Below the pieces are notes generated by a model that saw only the letters and a program-made list of their open reading frames with translations, searched no databases and was not told where the DNA came from. From NCBI GenBank assembly GCA_023053545.1, contig JAKZAN010000002.1:11342790-11406789 (forward strand): DNA of 64,000 nt. The letters run 5' to 3'. The first letter of the stretch is position 1, and each line of letters opens with the position of its first letter. The DNA comes from Lepidurus packardi (Eukaryota; Arthropoda; Branchiopoda; Notostraca; Triopsidae). Shown here piece by piece: positions 1-13,008 of the stretch. Both the position numbers and the translations under genes were made by a program.

Positions 1-3000
1 AATTGCATAAGCATCCAAACGCTCTAAAAGCACCAGATTCGTTTCCTAAAACAACACAAACGCTTCGTGAAACCCCAAATTGTTTTTCTAAATCCATAAG
101 CACCCCCAAAAAATCCATATTACATCTTTACATGGCGAGTTCAAAGAGACAAAATAAGAGACGTTTAAGAGAGAGAGATAAACTGAGAGTGTGAGAAAAG
201 GGAAGAGAATATTTTTTTTTGTTGCGGCTATAGAACAAGACACAAGCCCTACCGACGTATTTGGTAGCTGTTTCCAGAAACTGCACATAACAGCAAAAGA
301 AACTGGCGGCGAACTTGCAAGTCCAACGAATATAGACAGCAATGGTCAGTAAATCAAGCTTTCTATATTCTCCGAGCTCTGGTAGCAACTTTTCCTTATG
401 AAAACAACAAACAACGGGGCGTGGGATGTTGCTTATCTTTGGATTTCTCACGTATTGCGAAAAGCTGAACGCCGCAGTGATATAACCACTGCTCTTGGAA
501 TGACAACAGTCGCTACAGCGACGAGAAGAAACAAGTATTGAACCGCGAACCACTGAATTACGGAAAAGCGACAAGATCTTTTTTTAGTTTGCCATTCATA
601 GAAACCTATTAACAGTGACAAACAATGATCTATTTTGGGAACCTAGAAAATGACGTTGCAAAGCATCTGAGGATGCACAATGGTTATATAAAACACTAGG
701 CTTTGCTGGATTTTGCATTTTTTTGATTTGACGCGTCTGGGTTCACCCTGTGTGAAGCTGCTTTCGTGTTTTACTCTCGCAAACTCGGCGCCATTACCAG
801 GACTTTATAAAGCTCATTGGCTAATGAACAAACTCCCGCCGAGTTCTCTGTGTGTGTTATTAAGCTTCAGGGGTCACAGCACTTTGATTGCCTTTTCGAC
901 GAACGACACTGGCAAGGCAAAGATTACGTATTTCCACCCAAGGACGGCGACGCGACATTTGGCTCTTGACTTTTTCTAACCCAAAAACTAAAATGAAAAA
1001 AGAGAAAATTTTATCTCACTAGACGCTTCCCAGGCACGTTACGCAAAAAATTTCCCTTCCAAATCCCAAGTTTGGGTTTGGGCTTAAAACTCCTTAATTA
1101 CTTGACTGTCACACCGAATTAGGTTCAATATAAGGCCAGTAGAATGGTTAGCAATGTGAATACACAACTGACAACTGACTTCAGAAACTAGTGCTTTAAC
1201 GCCGTCGTAACGCTCACGATTTCACCGCCCCCAAACTCTAATTACTTTTTGAAAGCCTCCCCTGGACTCTGGTTCTTCTCCACTTGAGCTGCGAGAAATT
1301 TAAACGGGGGAAACTGTTAACGACAGAAGGTACATGGAGACACATTTCGCGAAACAGATACTGCGGTGACAGGAAATAACACTTCTCAGCAAGCGCTGCT
1401 TAAATAATGTGCACGGTACCCACATTTGGAAATGTTGAAAAAGTGCCTAAAGCTATATCTTTCTCTCAAGTCCGCCAACGTTGTCGAGTACGCCATTTGT
1501 TTTGTAGCCCTTTCGGAAAGTTTGCCCAGGAGAAGAACGTGGGTAATAAGGCCGAGAGATCCTCAGTGGAAAAATTCCCTGATGCCCAAAGGACACTTCT
1601 TTGGACGAAAGGTAATGGTTTAGAGTATATTTGTGTTCTGTGACAAAAACAACAAAAAAGAGAGATAGATACTCTTTCTATGCTAAAATCGTCCAAAAAG
1701 CACGGGAATCCCGGGGGATTTTTGTGTGTGCCGTGTGCCGCAAAAGACATCGAGACATCTTCTTAGTGTGAATGGGGATGAACCGCAGCAATGCGGGGTT
1801 AGGGATACAGTTTACGACAGGAAGCTAACGGAATACGTTTTGATTACCTCGGTTCTCTCTTCCCCAGCTTCCGTCGAAAAGCTTTACGAACGCGGAGCAA
1901 AATAAAAGCCGCCCGTTCAATGGACAACGGTTTTTTCTCCGAGCTGTTATTCATCGTCACTGAGGATTCGGCGAAGCAGAAGGAGATTGAAGTACTTTTA
2001 ATTACAGTTACCCGATAATAGATAGATGCACAGCACAATACACACACCGTAGCTATCGACAATAGGCGGTCTTTCGGAAGAAAATTCAATTCGGGACTTC
2101 ATCGGAAGATTAGAATGTTTTGGCATGTTCAAAAGTCACTTTTTTTGCCCAAGGATTCCTGCGTCCCAATGGCACGATCGAAGGAAAACCCTCATTTGCA
2201 TAGATTTCCGATCCCAGCGCTCTGCAGCAGCCGGAACCGAAAAAAATAAAAATATATCTAAATCACTGCACATAAAACCTTGCTATATATGCTCCCTTGT
2301 TTTTCTTTTCTCTATTTTTTTTAGAGCGTAGCGTTTCAACTCGGGTGTAAGGGAAGTAATAAGATTATAAAACTATTCCACCATTGCATCCATTTTCAAT
2401 TAAGAAATGCCCCATTTTAGACTCTGGGTAATTCACGGCTCTTGACGGCGAATCGCTGACGTCAGCAACAGCATCGCTCAAGGGGGAATCTGGGGACATG
2501 GATATCAGCTAAGGCGAGAAAGAGATAATTGCAACGTTATTTGGGGGCGAGGGGAGAAGCGGGGCAATTTTTCACCCCCCACGAAAACCACCCGATCACT
2601 TAATGCAAGCAGGATACGTTAGAACCACCACTCGCCACCGTACGCACATCTTCACTGAGAAGGTATTTCGTGAAGAATCCCTCGTTCCGTGACTTGTTTT
2701 AGGGGATCCTAGGAAATCCTTGTGCATCTTCGGCGGCAGATCGAGAGTTGACATGGAAGCACGTGCGCGTTCTAGCAGTCTGGGAGCACGCTTGCGCCAC
2801 GAATCAGAAAACCTCACCAAAATAAACGGTCTTAATAGGCCTAAAAATAATTTGGCACAGAGCAAGTCTTAACTGATTCTTTACACAGCTCTCCAACGTC
2901 ACACAAAAATTCGGCTTACTTTGCCGGAACTAATTTCCGGCAAAAAAACCCGACAAACCTCTTACCTTTCGCATCTTAACATCACTGCCGAGTCCTGTAA

Positions 3001-6000
3001 GTTTACGCAAAGTAGAACGGAAATCAACTGTTTCAAAGCGATCCTTTTGGGAAATTCATAAGAGGATTGGGCGACAGCTCTTACGTCGTCTCCCTCAATG
3101 AGCGTGAAAAGCTTGTAAGGGTAGAAAAAAGAATCAACCAAATACACGTAGCACGTCAGTGCACCCATGAGTCCCAACCCTTTTAGTCCTCAAGGGTTGG
3201 GTTGGATGTGCTTGTACATATCAGACCGAAATTTCTGTTGTGTTTGTAGCATATAGTGTTGGTGGTGCTCTTCCGGAGCTCTTACATGTAGACAAAGCCC
3301 ATTTCTGTGCAGCACGAAAAAGAAATGTCATTTGGTTGGTATTCAGTCTTGCGTCATAAAAACCCGAAGCTAAAAGCCGCGAGAATTCCCTAGGCGACTT
3401 GTGATTTTCCTGGTTAATTGGCTTGCTGCTCTGTGACAGTCGGCGACGAAGAGATTGATCTAAAGCTGGCAGATAGACAGCGAGTACTTGGTAGCTTACT
3501 ACGCCTTTTCATAAGAAGCAAGTACGTACAAAACCGGTCATGTAGCACCTGGAGACATGATCCCGTCAGATTCGGAGGATTTTTTTTTTTATATAAGATT
3601 GTCAAAATGAATATTATTCGATTTTTTTTAAAAAAAAAAGCTACAAAAAAGTGACCTAGATCTCCAGGATTCCGCTAGTAGATGGGTAATTGGTAAGTTG
3701 AGATGAAGTAACCGGGGAAGCTTGTTATATGATGTTGTTACTGCTGCTATCACGACTCTTAATAAAAAGAAAAACTCCAACGCAACCAGGTTCGGACCTG
3801 CAACACGCGGCGGAGTCCTTACTGCAGGCACTTCACTCACCTTTCACGTATCATAGCTAACAATGTGAAAAGCGTAAGGAATTACCCAAAACTGTATGAA
3901 CTCCTTAAACTTGAACCTCCCTGAAGACCTATAAGTGAATTTTACAACCAACAACTCCATGACCTGTATGAATACAACATCTTATTTTTACTACATTTTT
4001 CTCCCAGCTCTGATCGTGACTATGAAGAGTGCTTAATTTCAACCACATATTGCTGCGTAGGGGCAAGAATAGCAGCTTGATGTGAATATCTGAAACAATG
4101 GCATTTGTTCTCCAAAATCCTAGTAGGGCGACGCAGACAAATAAAAACTGATGGTCTTGTTGTTTTATTGGATCGACAATCAGCGACCCAATTAAAGTGA
4201 ATATTGTAATATTAGTAATAATATTAATAATAATGTTGTATATAAAGTAATATTGCCCAAGCAGGGAAATGCAAGGTCAGACTTTCCTAATTGAGCTAAG
4301 CTCAGTTTTATACCTAGTGTTGGAGACATGCAGGAAAGCTGCAGCTACTTGTAATTGATTCAGCCCATTTCCATCCGTATGAGTAAGCACTGAAGGTTAG
4401 CTACATTGACGTCAGCAATCAAGCCGTGCAAAAAAGGGCTATTAAACTTACCAAACAATTTTGGCAAAGCACTGCATCCTTCAGTTTTTCGCAAAAACTA
4501 ACACAACCACGAGTGTAGCGAATGTGGTAGAATTGACTTAACGCATGTGCTAAGGGACTAGGGTACCCACTTGAAACATTCAACGCCAATGCTCCACCAA
4601 CATTACTCAATTTGCATTTAGATCACTTGACCACATCACGATTCGGGACAAACTACGCAATGTTTTGAGTTTGGATACTATACAACTTTCAGCGACAGCA
4701 TGCCGGAATTAGCAAACATAACAGACGACTGAATAGTAAACGAAGAATAGTTCTGCTACACTCCCAACGGTAAAGGGCTTGCAACAATGTCAGACTTGTT
4801 GTGCCCCAGGCAAATACCCGGAGTACCCAGAGCTATTTTTCATGCAACCCAAACTTTTTTGTTCGGTGCGTGACATTCCAAGCACGATACACAACTTTCA
4901 AGGTCTGCCCCATAGTATGTTCATGCAAGCTCGAGTCTTTCTTATGGAATGCGCGTTGTACATGGTATATAATACATGGCAAGCTTCTTTTATTAGACCA
5001 ACATCCTTCACCAAGAACGTTTTCTCTACTCAACCTACACACAAAACATAGGTTTTGTTGAGGGGCACTTATGTGAATTTAATAGAAACCCTTGGCAAGG
5101 TTTTTCAACTACAATTTTCGCAAAAACAGTACACGAGTGCCGCAATTTGTATCCCCCCACGAAAACGACAACTTAAGCGATTTCTTGGCGCCAATGGATG
5201 ACATAACTGATTTAACTGACCCAGAACAGGTTTTATGACGCTTAATGGCACAGCGCTGGAAAAGTATCTGGCACGCGGGAAAATTTTCACAGTTTGCGGG
5301 AAACGACAAAAAGCCTATCTAGAACGTTCTTTTCAAGGGGAACTAATGGAGCTTGGCACCTGACAAGTATACTAAGGGGGATACACAAGTTTTTAAACAC
5401 ACGAAGTCAAGAACCGGTATTGCCTCAGAAGAACAAAATATATATTTTATGTGTTAGGTTCGCGATGTATGGTAGTAACTGTCTCTGCGATTAAAGCTTC
5501 AAATTTGGCACAAAATCCAGGATGCTGCACGCCTGGCTACCAAAACTTTGAAGGAATTCTTTCACATAGACTTTTTCAAGGGAAACTGGTTAGTGAACGC
5601 GAAGGACTCCTACTTGCTTTGGCTTCCTTCTGTCTGCCGTCCGCACCTCAAGACTTGCTCGATGAGTTTTTGGGCTTGGTTCTTTTAAGTTACTCTGTTC
5701 CTTGCAGGAGATTCAATTTTAATGAACTTATAGCCTCCAGCTGCTTTCCCGCGTGACTTCCTAAGATTCCATAGAGCCACAAAGGTAAATTGTTGAGAAG
5801 TACCGTTGGGAAACTTTGCAACAATGAATTTCTTTGGGGGTTGAAAAACTTCGCATTGTCTGACCAACTATAGTTTGGTTAAAAAAAAGACCATTCTAGC
5901 TTAAAAATCACCTTTGTTATTACAGAAATTACTCCCATTCATTCGATTCACGAAGAAACACATGGTACGCTTGTAAAGTCTCTTTGTCTCTAATTTCGTA

Positions 6001-7065
6001 AGACGATATACCTTAATTTATGAGTTTACCTATTGCACACACAATTTATAAAAAAATAGCCCCATATAATAGACAACGTAAATTTTGCAATAGACACGTA
6101 GATAAATTCAGACCCGCTATAGATTTATTTAGGAAAACTCTAAATGTTCAAAAGCTAGAGGCAGAATCATTAGGAATAACCACCTGTCGTAACTGTAAGC
6201 GACACAAAGAAATACCTTTTGAATGCCAATAACGTACGTAATAAGACCTTACACCACCTCTCGAGATCAGGGAGGTGAGCATTAATGTAGTACTTAGAGA
6301 AAGAAAGTGGTAGTTTTGCCATGCCTTAAAATCCAAACTTAGAACGCTTACTAATCCATGACGTAACGCCCAGAATAAATTGGCTGGCCCAGGTTACTCC
6401 GTTCGATATATGATGTCTAACCAGCCCAGCTCCCCTTACATGACTGAGCATCAAAATGAGAGATGATCCTGGAGGAGTGTTGAATATGTGCACACACCTC
6501 ATTGAAACATATCCGTTTCCTTTTCACTGCTACAATACCGAGACGGAAATTGTCAGTTGCCAAAGATCCCACGTTTGAGTCACTGTTTGCTTAGATGAGA
6601 AATAAAGCTTTCATAACATCTCAATTACCTTTTCCTCATGCCCCTTCCATTGACTTGAATCATATTTCGATATTTTTTGGTGCTCCAGTGGAAAGTGCTC
6701 TCCTATTATGGACGTTCGACTCGACGATCCAACACAAATATACTAATCAGACTCAATATAAGCACACATAAAAAATAAAATATTGATTACAGAAATACAG
6801 AGCGTACTAAATTGAAGAGCCCATGAAAATGAAAATTATCCGGAGGACAAATCCCCCGAGTGGCAAGAGGCTGACTAGTTAATTTTGCGATAAATCCGCA
6901 GACAGGGGAGACAGTAAGCAGTTGATATTACGGTCCGTGTCCGTGTCTTGAGTGGACTTGAGGGACTTGAGACAAACTCATACTACCATAAAGGGATTTA
7001 TGGATGCTTGCGAAAAGAAAGAAAGGTAAGAAGTATGGGGAACATAGAACAAAGAATCCACTTAC
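1..7065. other. Gene-poor AT-rich spacer
   Basis: I see no gene I can support here. Open frames are short and lack flanking splice signals that link them into a protein. Short (TAA)n-like runs occur around 4200-4260. A 70-codon plus-strand frame at 6020-6232 has a cysteine cluster and is discussed as a weak finding. Minus-strand frames at 2596-2865 and 2962-3177 have exon-like stretches next to possible GT donors, but no family is recognisable, so they are not called. Confidence 0.5.
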
Positions 7066-7906
7066 CTTACGGCCAAGATGTGAGCAACGTCATCAATTTC
7101 GTCCAGATCCTCGCCGGCACCTCGAGTTGACTTCTTGCCCCTGCTCTTGCTACCAGATCCCGACGTTCTGTAGACAACCTTCTTCGCCGAAGGTTGGGGG
7201 ATCCTAGCCAGAAAAGGAAAAGATGTCAAGCAACGATTCCTGCATTGAAAACATACCGTCTTCCAATGAAACACTTTGATGGAACATAGAAAAAATTTTG
7301 TGAGCGCGACACAGACAATTTCAAGTTATCACATTTAGTTTAATTTCCAAACCAACATTGTTAATGTATCAAGCACAAAATGGAAACAACAGAAGTGAAT
7401 CTCAAGGCAGGTTTTGGAATCAAATTTTGTTGCAGAATACGCTAAAATCCTTGCAAGAAATGCGCATTTTGACAGTAATGATGCAAAACGCGGCTGCAAA
7501 AAAGCTCCTGATTATAGCGCGCCAAAAAAAAACACTAACAAGCAACGCGAGTTAGCAAACTTATTACTCACTGGAGTCATAACCATTCCCATTATGGCGA
7601 CATTAGTATACTCGGAAAGAAAAAAGAAAGCAAGTAAGAAGAAATGGAACCACATCCACATGTTTTATTAGTGGTACGTGGTAGTCAAGGTTTCTTTGCA
7701 AATTGGCAAGCACAACTTTGGGAACCTTGCAATCTCGAGTCAGACCCAGGCAGAATAGAAAGTAAAACGAAACGGGAAACTAATTACCGCCAGAATGGGA
7801 CAAGGTATAATGCCAAGTGATGGCAAACCGGAAATAAACGCTGGATAACTTACGTTGTTTCAATGATGGCTCTCGTTTTCGTTGTTTTCTTAACATCATG
7901 TTTCAT
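7066..7906 (-). CDS. Orphan exon pair, unrecognised protein (partial)
   Basis: Two minus-strand segments look like spliced coding exons. The better one, 7066-7203, has a pyrimidine-rich acceptor (TTTTCCTTTTCTGGCTAG) and a strong donor (AAG|GTAAGT-like). It encodes a basic, glycine/serine-rich stretch followed by an acidic one ending near DLDEIDDVAHILAVR. A possible upstream exon ends at 7854 with a GTAAGT donor and joins in phase; an ATG at 7906-7904 would start it with MKHDVKKTTKTRAIIETT. I do not recognise the family and cannot find convincing further exons downstream (below 7066). If the donor is not used, the frame stops two codons later, so it could equally be a terminal exon. It is the only exon-like signal I trust in the first 9 kb. 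Confidence 0.3.
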
Positions 7907-7909
7907 TTC

Positions 7910-9450
7910 TCGGAATAGCAAGCCCCACTGTCTTGGGCTTTTCTTAATTGTCAATATTGACACAAATGAAAAGACAAATAATAGAACAAATATCCATTGC
8001 CCTGTTAGTTTGAGCTATGCACCTCACCGACACCACTCAACCGTTCCGTGTAAAAGAAAGTTAACCTTTGACGAGATCGCAAATGTAGCGCTGTATACTT
8101 CAGTGTTCTTCAGTGCAACTGGCGAGTCCGCATTAATATCCAATTTCGTGCAAAATGTTCTTAACGGAATTCATATAGGTCGTGACCTGTATAACTGTTC
8201 ACACGATATTTCTACTGTCACAAGACACACGCTGACTGTTTATGCTACGCATTATCCTTGGGGCCAAAGCTTTCTGACAAACTTTCTTGGACGGCTTTTC
8301 AAACCTCCGTTGTATTTTGATCATAAAACGCCGTCTTTACAAAGTCACCGTACACTGTATAGTACAAGAACATAAGGGCACCATAAAGTCAATGCAGCAC
8401 AAGTGAAAGCTGCCGTTCCAAACGTTCTGACGACGAAAAGAAACAACAAAATCAAAAATGGCTTGAAACAAGTGCACTACGATGCTAGCAACGTTCAAAT
8501 CACGACATTCGTACGTAAAGTCCGGTCAGCAATGAAAGGACTACGGAGTAGGACAAGCATGCGAGCGAGCACCATATCCCCCTAAATTAAGCATCTGGGG
8601 AGGACCGAAAAGGAGGTGTACCCAACAATATTTAAAACAAGCTGCAGGTAAAAACCCATGTGCTTGGGAACCTGGTCAGGAATGTTGCTTAGCCACCTGG
8701 GCTTCCAAACACACATAACAAAACATCAAACCTTGCGCGCCTCTCCTTCCTCAGTCCGCCCTTAAACTCCCGAGTCGATAAGCTTAGTTTAGGATTCATC
8801 TCCGAACCTATTATGCCATGAAATAACCACGACCAATCGCTATCTAATAGGCCGGAACCTTTCTTTTTTTCACTGTGTTTCAACAATAACCCGGATTGAG
8901 AAGCCATTAAAGGAAAATATATTTGTACAAGCCGCCCCAGCCGAAAACACAGTTACAGTAGCTTTGTCTACTACCCAAGGCCCATTCTTAACGATTAAAA
9001 AAAGCAGCAAACGTAATGAAATCAATCTTAGGTTGTGATAACGACCGGCTGTGTCAGCTAGATGAGACGTAACAACACAGTCAAGTGCTTAAAGGCAAGT
9101 AACGGGAATCTGGCTTCTTATGGCAGCAAAGAAGCATTCGTATACGCGTAGATCCAACACCTGGGACACTACCTCATAGAGCCAAAGTCCCGCGTAAATG
9201 GTACGCATCTTCAATAGGTTTATTACTTTTTGGGGTCAACCTTAGTCCATCTCTCTGACTTTGCCAAAGGGCCTTGGGTGCAAATGTTCCTCAGTCGATA
9301 GGGTCATTAGATGTGGATTTGGGATATACTAAAAAAAAAACATCGGATCCCACAAATATGAAAAAAAGTCGCCAATATCAAATTATCTCCAATTCTTTTT
9401 GCGTTCTCTTCTTCCAGCTTGCCATAGAAAAAAACGAACCAAAAATATTC
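7910..9450. other. Spacer without a supported gene
   Basis: Nothing firm is visible. A 170-codon open frame on the plus strand (7863-8375) and a minus-strand frame starting at 8907 are present, but neither has recognisable domains or convincing splice context. Both are treated as unproven. Confidence 0.5.
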
Positions 9451-9522
9451 TAGCAGAGCGTGGTTTCGATCCACGGACCTCTGGGTTATGGGCCCAGCAC
9501 GCTTCCACTGCGCCACTCTGCT
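9451..9522 (-). tRNA. Initiator tRNA-Met (CAU anticodon)
   Basis: The reverse complement folds as a complete 72-nt tRNA. The acceptor stem AGCAGAG pairs with CTCTGCT, followed by discriminator A. The anticodon arm is CTGGG-CCCATAA-CCCAG with anticodon CAT, and the T arm is CGTGG-ATCGAAA-CCACG. Initiator hallmarks are visible: a terminal A1:U72 pair, three consecutive G:C pairs at the base of the anticodon stem, and A rather than T at position 54 of the T loop. There is no intron and no encoded CCA. A T-run (TTTTT) follows shortly downstream on the minus strand, as expected for RNA polymerase III termination. The gene lies only about 60 bp beyond the RECQL stop codon on the same strand. Confidence 0.95.
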
Positions 9523-9581
9523 ATAGATAATAACGCCCTATGTTACTTACATGAAAGGGGAAGCCGGGTTCATAAGTTTCT

Positions 9582-12474
9582 CTACTCAACCGTGACACAT
9601 GCGATCTTTCGTTTCTTGGGCTTGGATGGACCTTTGCTTGCTGTAGATTCGTTTGGGACTGTTGTGGATGGTGTGGATTTGTTGGCATTCAACTCGGAGC
9701 TAGGGTCCTTGATCAACATACATATTCTGTTCTTGCCCGATTTCATCGAATTACGGCGATTTCCTACGGTCAACAACAAAAGCACAAGCTTTTTGTACTG
9801 AAACTAAATATATAAAATGTCTTACCAGGCAATAAGTAGCTAATCGTGCTATACGGGGTAAAGTGAAAGTCCTCCTTGAGGTATCCTTCAATGAGCAAAA
9901 ACGCGATGACCTTTTCGCATTCGTCGCGTTCTAAAAGGGGAGGGACAACTCCAGCTACTCGCAAATTGACTTGGCCCTTGCCCAGCCATGCATCAAGCAG
10001 CTTCTGACCTATAATAAACGTTAAATCAAGATGCTAAATTATGATAACGCGTCCAAAAAAATAACAAAATTATGAGGATATATTACCTGTCACCCGAACC
10101 TCGACTTCCTGGGCGTGCTCTAAGATTGAATATAGAGAACTGCAGTAATCCGTAATATCACATTTCCATGTTTTCCTTGTTGCGCTGGTGCAGTGATCAC
10201 ACATGTGGTTACACTGACTGCTTTCCCATTGCTCACCAAAATGCTCGGCAATAATATTCCTGCGACATCTGTGCAAAGACTTATAATTCAGATCACCCTT
10301 TCTTTTATGTTTTTTTTTCTTGGCTTTTTTAACAACTTGAATTCCCTACAGGAGTATAAGTTGCATCTACAACCTACCGGTAGGAGTCTATACCGTACGA
10401 AGCCATTGCATACAACTTGCAGAGGCCAGTCTGCTCTGTAAACACCATACCACTCAGCTTAAAAACGTCCGCCAATCGATAGAATACAATACAATACGCC
10501 TTACTGTCATCACGTCCTGCTCGTCCACTTTCCTGCTCGCGAGAGTGAAAAACAGACGCACAGGGATATAAGAGAATATATATGAAAAAGGAAAAAGCCC
10601 ATGAGTAAAACCCGAAGTGCCTTTCGCACTCGTGTGTCAGCCATGAACTCACTTGATAAAAATTCTCCATAGACTTGGAAATGGAATGGTGGATTACGAA
10701 GCGAACGTCTGGCTTGTCAATGCCCATTCCGAATGCAATTGTAGCCACTACAGCCTAAAAGATAAATCACAAAAAATTAAACTTATGCGCAAGTTTGTCT
10801 CAGAGTAGAAAAGACAAATCCAGCTTGGGTTTCTTCCTTTTTTATTTCTTTCTATATACGAAATCAAGGCTTTAAAAAAACACAATAAACGGCTCGGATG
10901 AGTCAATTGAAACGCGGTGTTTCGTAAATATTTCCATTCCGATGTAAGAATACCATAAGCCGGGAACCATAAATGGAAATAATACAAGAAAGGCATATTG
11001 AAAGCAAATGATAAGCTCGGGATGATAGTGTGCGTCAAAGCGTGCTTAAGAATGTGTCTCCATAGAATACATACATGTGCGCACTTCAAAAGACCTGCTA
11101 AAGTAAACTCCCAATTTTCTGTTGGCTTCCAAGGAAACATATTACTCTTTCCTTCTAATTTTACCTGGTATTCATTGCTAAGCCACTTTTGATGAATTTG
11201 ACTGCGGATCTTCGAGTCCACGTTCGCATGGTAGCAGCCTACCCGAAGTTTTCTTTTCCGCAGTTCTTCCGTCAAATCCTCGGATTCTTTAACTGTGGTC
11301 GCATAAATAATCCCGGATTGGCCTTTAAATCTATTTTGCAGCAAATCGGCTAATGCATCCACAAAATCGGTTTTGGTGGCGGGCTTCGTTCTAACTTCAT
11401 AATAGAGATTTGGACGGTTGAACGAGGCTTTGAAGACTAGACAGCTTGGTAGTCCGAGAATTTTCTTCACGTCTTGAATTACTTGGGATGTAGCAGTTGC
11501 TGTCAGACCCATAATAGGGACACCCGGAAATAAGCCGCGGAATACGTTTAAGAACTTGTAATCTAAAGCATCAGGGTTATTAACGAAACTAGATGAGGCA
11601 GTAAAATTCGACCAACCTGGACGGAAATCATGTCCCCATTGAGAACAACAATGAACTTCATCAATTGCTAGCCTGGCAAAGCGTTTCAGAGCGAACATCT
11701 TCTGTAGTTTGGCCATAAAGGTTTTACTCTTCGCCAGCTTTTCAGGCGTGACATAGAGTAGCTTCAGATTGGAATTCTTGTCTATCATAGCCTAATAATA
11801 GACATACTTTGAAGCACGCAACACCGAAAAAACAAAAAAGCTTACATTATGAACAGTCTTGACATCTTCTTTACTAGAAGACGCATTTAATAAGGCAGCA
11901 TTTATGTTTAGTCGTTTAAGACCTAGTAACTGGTCTTCCATCAATGCGATTAGAGGAGATACGACTAATGTGATACCTGCGACATACAATAAGAGTCTTG
12001 GGACTTCTTATATCAACTTAACTTAGTAAAATAAAATAATTGAACATACCGTCGCTAAGGATTGCCGGTAATTGGTAACAGAGACTTTTCCCTCCTCCAG
12101 TAGGCATGATAAGTATGGTATCATGTCCTGACATGCTAGCATTGATAGCAGAAAGCTGATGTTGCCGAAAAGCTGTTAGGTTGAAAACATCCTGCAATGT
12201 TTTCTTCAACTCAACGGTCCATTTGAAAGATCCATTCTCCCAGTCCAGACTGGCAAGTTTAAGGGCTTTATTCTCAGACACTGAGTTCAACAACTCAGAT
12301 TTGGATTTTTCTAAGCTAGATTTCTTATGTTGCAAAGAAGAAATTTGCTTTTCAATGCGTGCAATCTCGTCGTCTATCTCTTTCACCTCTAGTTAAATTC
12401 CATTAAAGATGTCATTTTACTTCCTAAGTACGTACTAAATACTTACGCGTCTCATAGTTTCCGTTTGGTGACAT
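9582..12474 (-). CDS. RECQL: ATP-dependent DNA helicase Q1 (RecQ family)
   Basis: RecQ helicases unwind duplex DNA 3' to 5' in repair and replication; RECQL/RECQ1 is the short nuclear form. Ten coding exons: 12474-12447, 12388-12050, 11976-11846, 11791-11617, 11562-11165, 10754-10653, 10532-10378, 10268-10087, 10008-9826, 9763-9582, giving about 624 aa. Order: N-terminal coiled coil ([16 protein letters not shown]), Walker A GGGKS (about 107-111), motif Ia [15 protein letters not shown] box (about 210-213), GHDFRP, GLTATAT, motif [17 protein letters not shown], motif [13 protein letters not shown], RecQ-Ct zinc-binding region ([11 protein letters not shown]), winged helix ([20 protein letters not shown]) and a basic tail ending [14 protein letters not shown]. 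Length and motif order match vertebrate RECQL (649 aa). There is no HRDC domain, as usual for RECQL. The start at 12474 is chosen because MSPNGNYET splices in phase to the coiled coil. The fourth intron is a stop-free 54 nt. Confidence 0.95.
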
Positions 12475-13008
12475 CTTCTAAACGATTAAGTCTTCAATCA
12501 AGATCTTTGCTTCACGCAGTTTGAAGCAAAGTTTATAGTCCGTATGGCCACATGTCTTTGTTGACAAAGATGGACCAATCTCTGAACCACAGACCTTGAA
12601 CAGCGATTGAAGCTACTGCTCCGAATAATCGAGTCGACTTAAAAAGGGGAAAAAAAATCTCTGAATACGATTGGAAGACTCGTAGCTTTCTCCTGCCGTA
12701 TGAAAGCTAACTCGAATATTTTGTATTCCCTGGAAAGAAATGCAAGGCAACTTATGACAATTTTTTTTCTAAATGATAATAACAAGCAATATAACCGGGA
12801 AATACAACTGGCAAACCGAGGACACACAATAAAACATAATTTTTTATATAGATAGGACAACGAAACAAATACTGTAGGTCAAAAAAGGGATCCAACTTTT
12901 AGTGGTTTGTATTGCTTTTTACTTGTACAGAAAATTCCTGCCACCAGAAAGTAGAAACTTAGTGCGATTAATTAAGCGAGATATATGTTGCGAGAATATA
13001 AATATGTG
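12475..13008. other. RECQL-TEP1 intergenic spacer
   Basis: About 530 bp separates the TEP1 stop codon from the RECQL start codon; both genes run on the minus strand. It must hold the TEP1 3' UTR and the RECQL promoter. I see no strong TATA box or further gene. Confidence 0.6.

Noticed and set aside
2596..3177. Two exon-like minus-strand frames near 2.6-3.2 kb
   Set aside because: Possible donors exist, but the acceptors are weak, phases cannot be linked and the peptides match nothing I know.
3770..3830. tRNA-like T arm (GGTTCGGACC)
   Set aside because: No matching acceptor, D or anticodon arms can be folded on either strand; the conserved A of the T loop is missing.
8689..8907. Minus-strand frame beginning MASQSGLLLKHSEKKKG
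   Set aside because: It has a reasonable start codon, but no donor joins it in phase to the orphan exons near 7.9 kb and no family is recognised.
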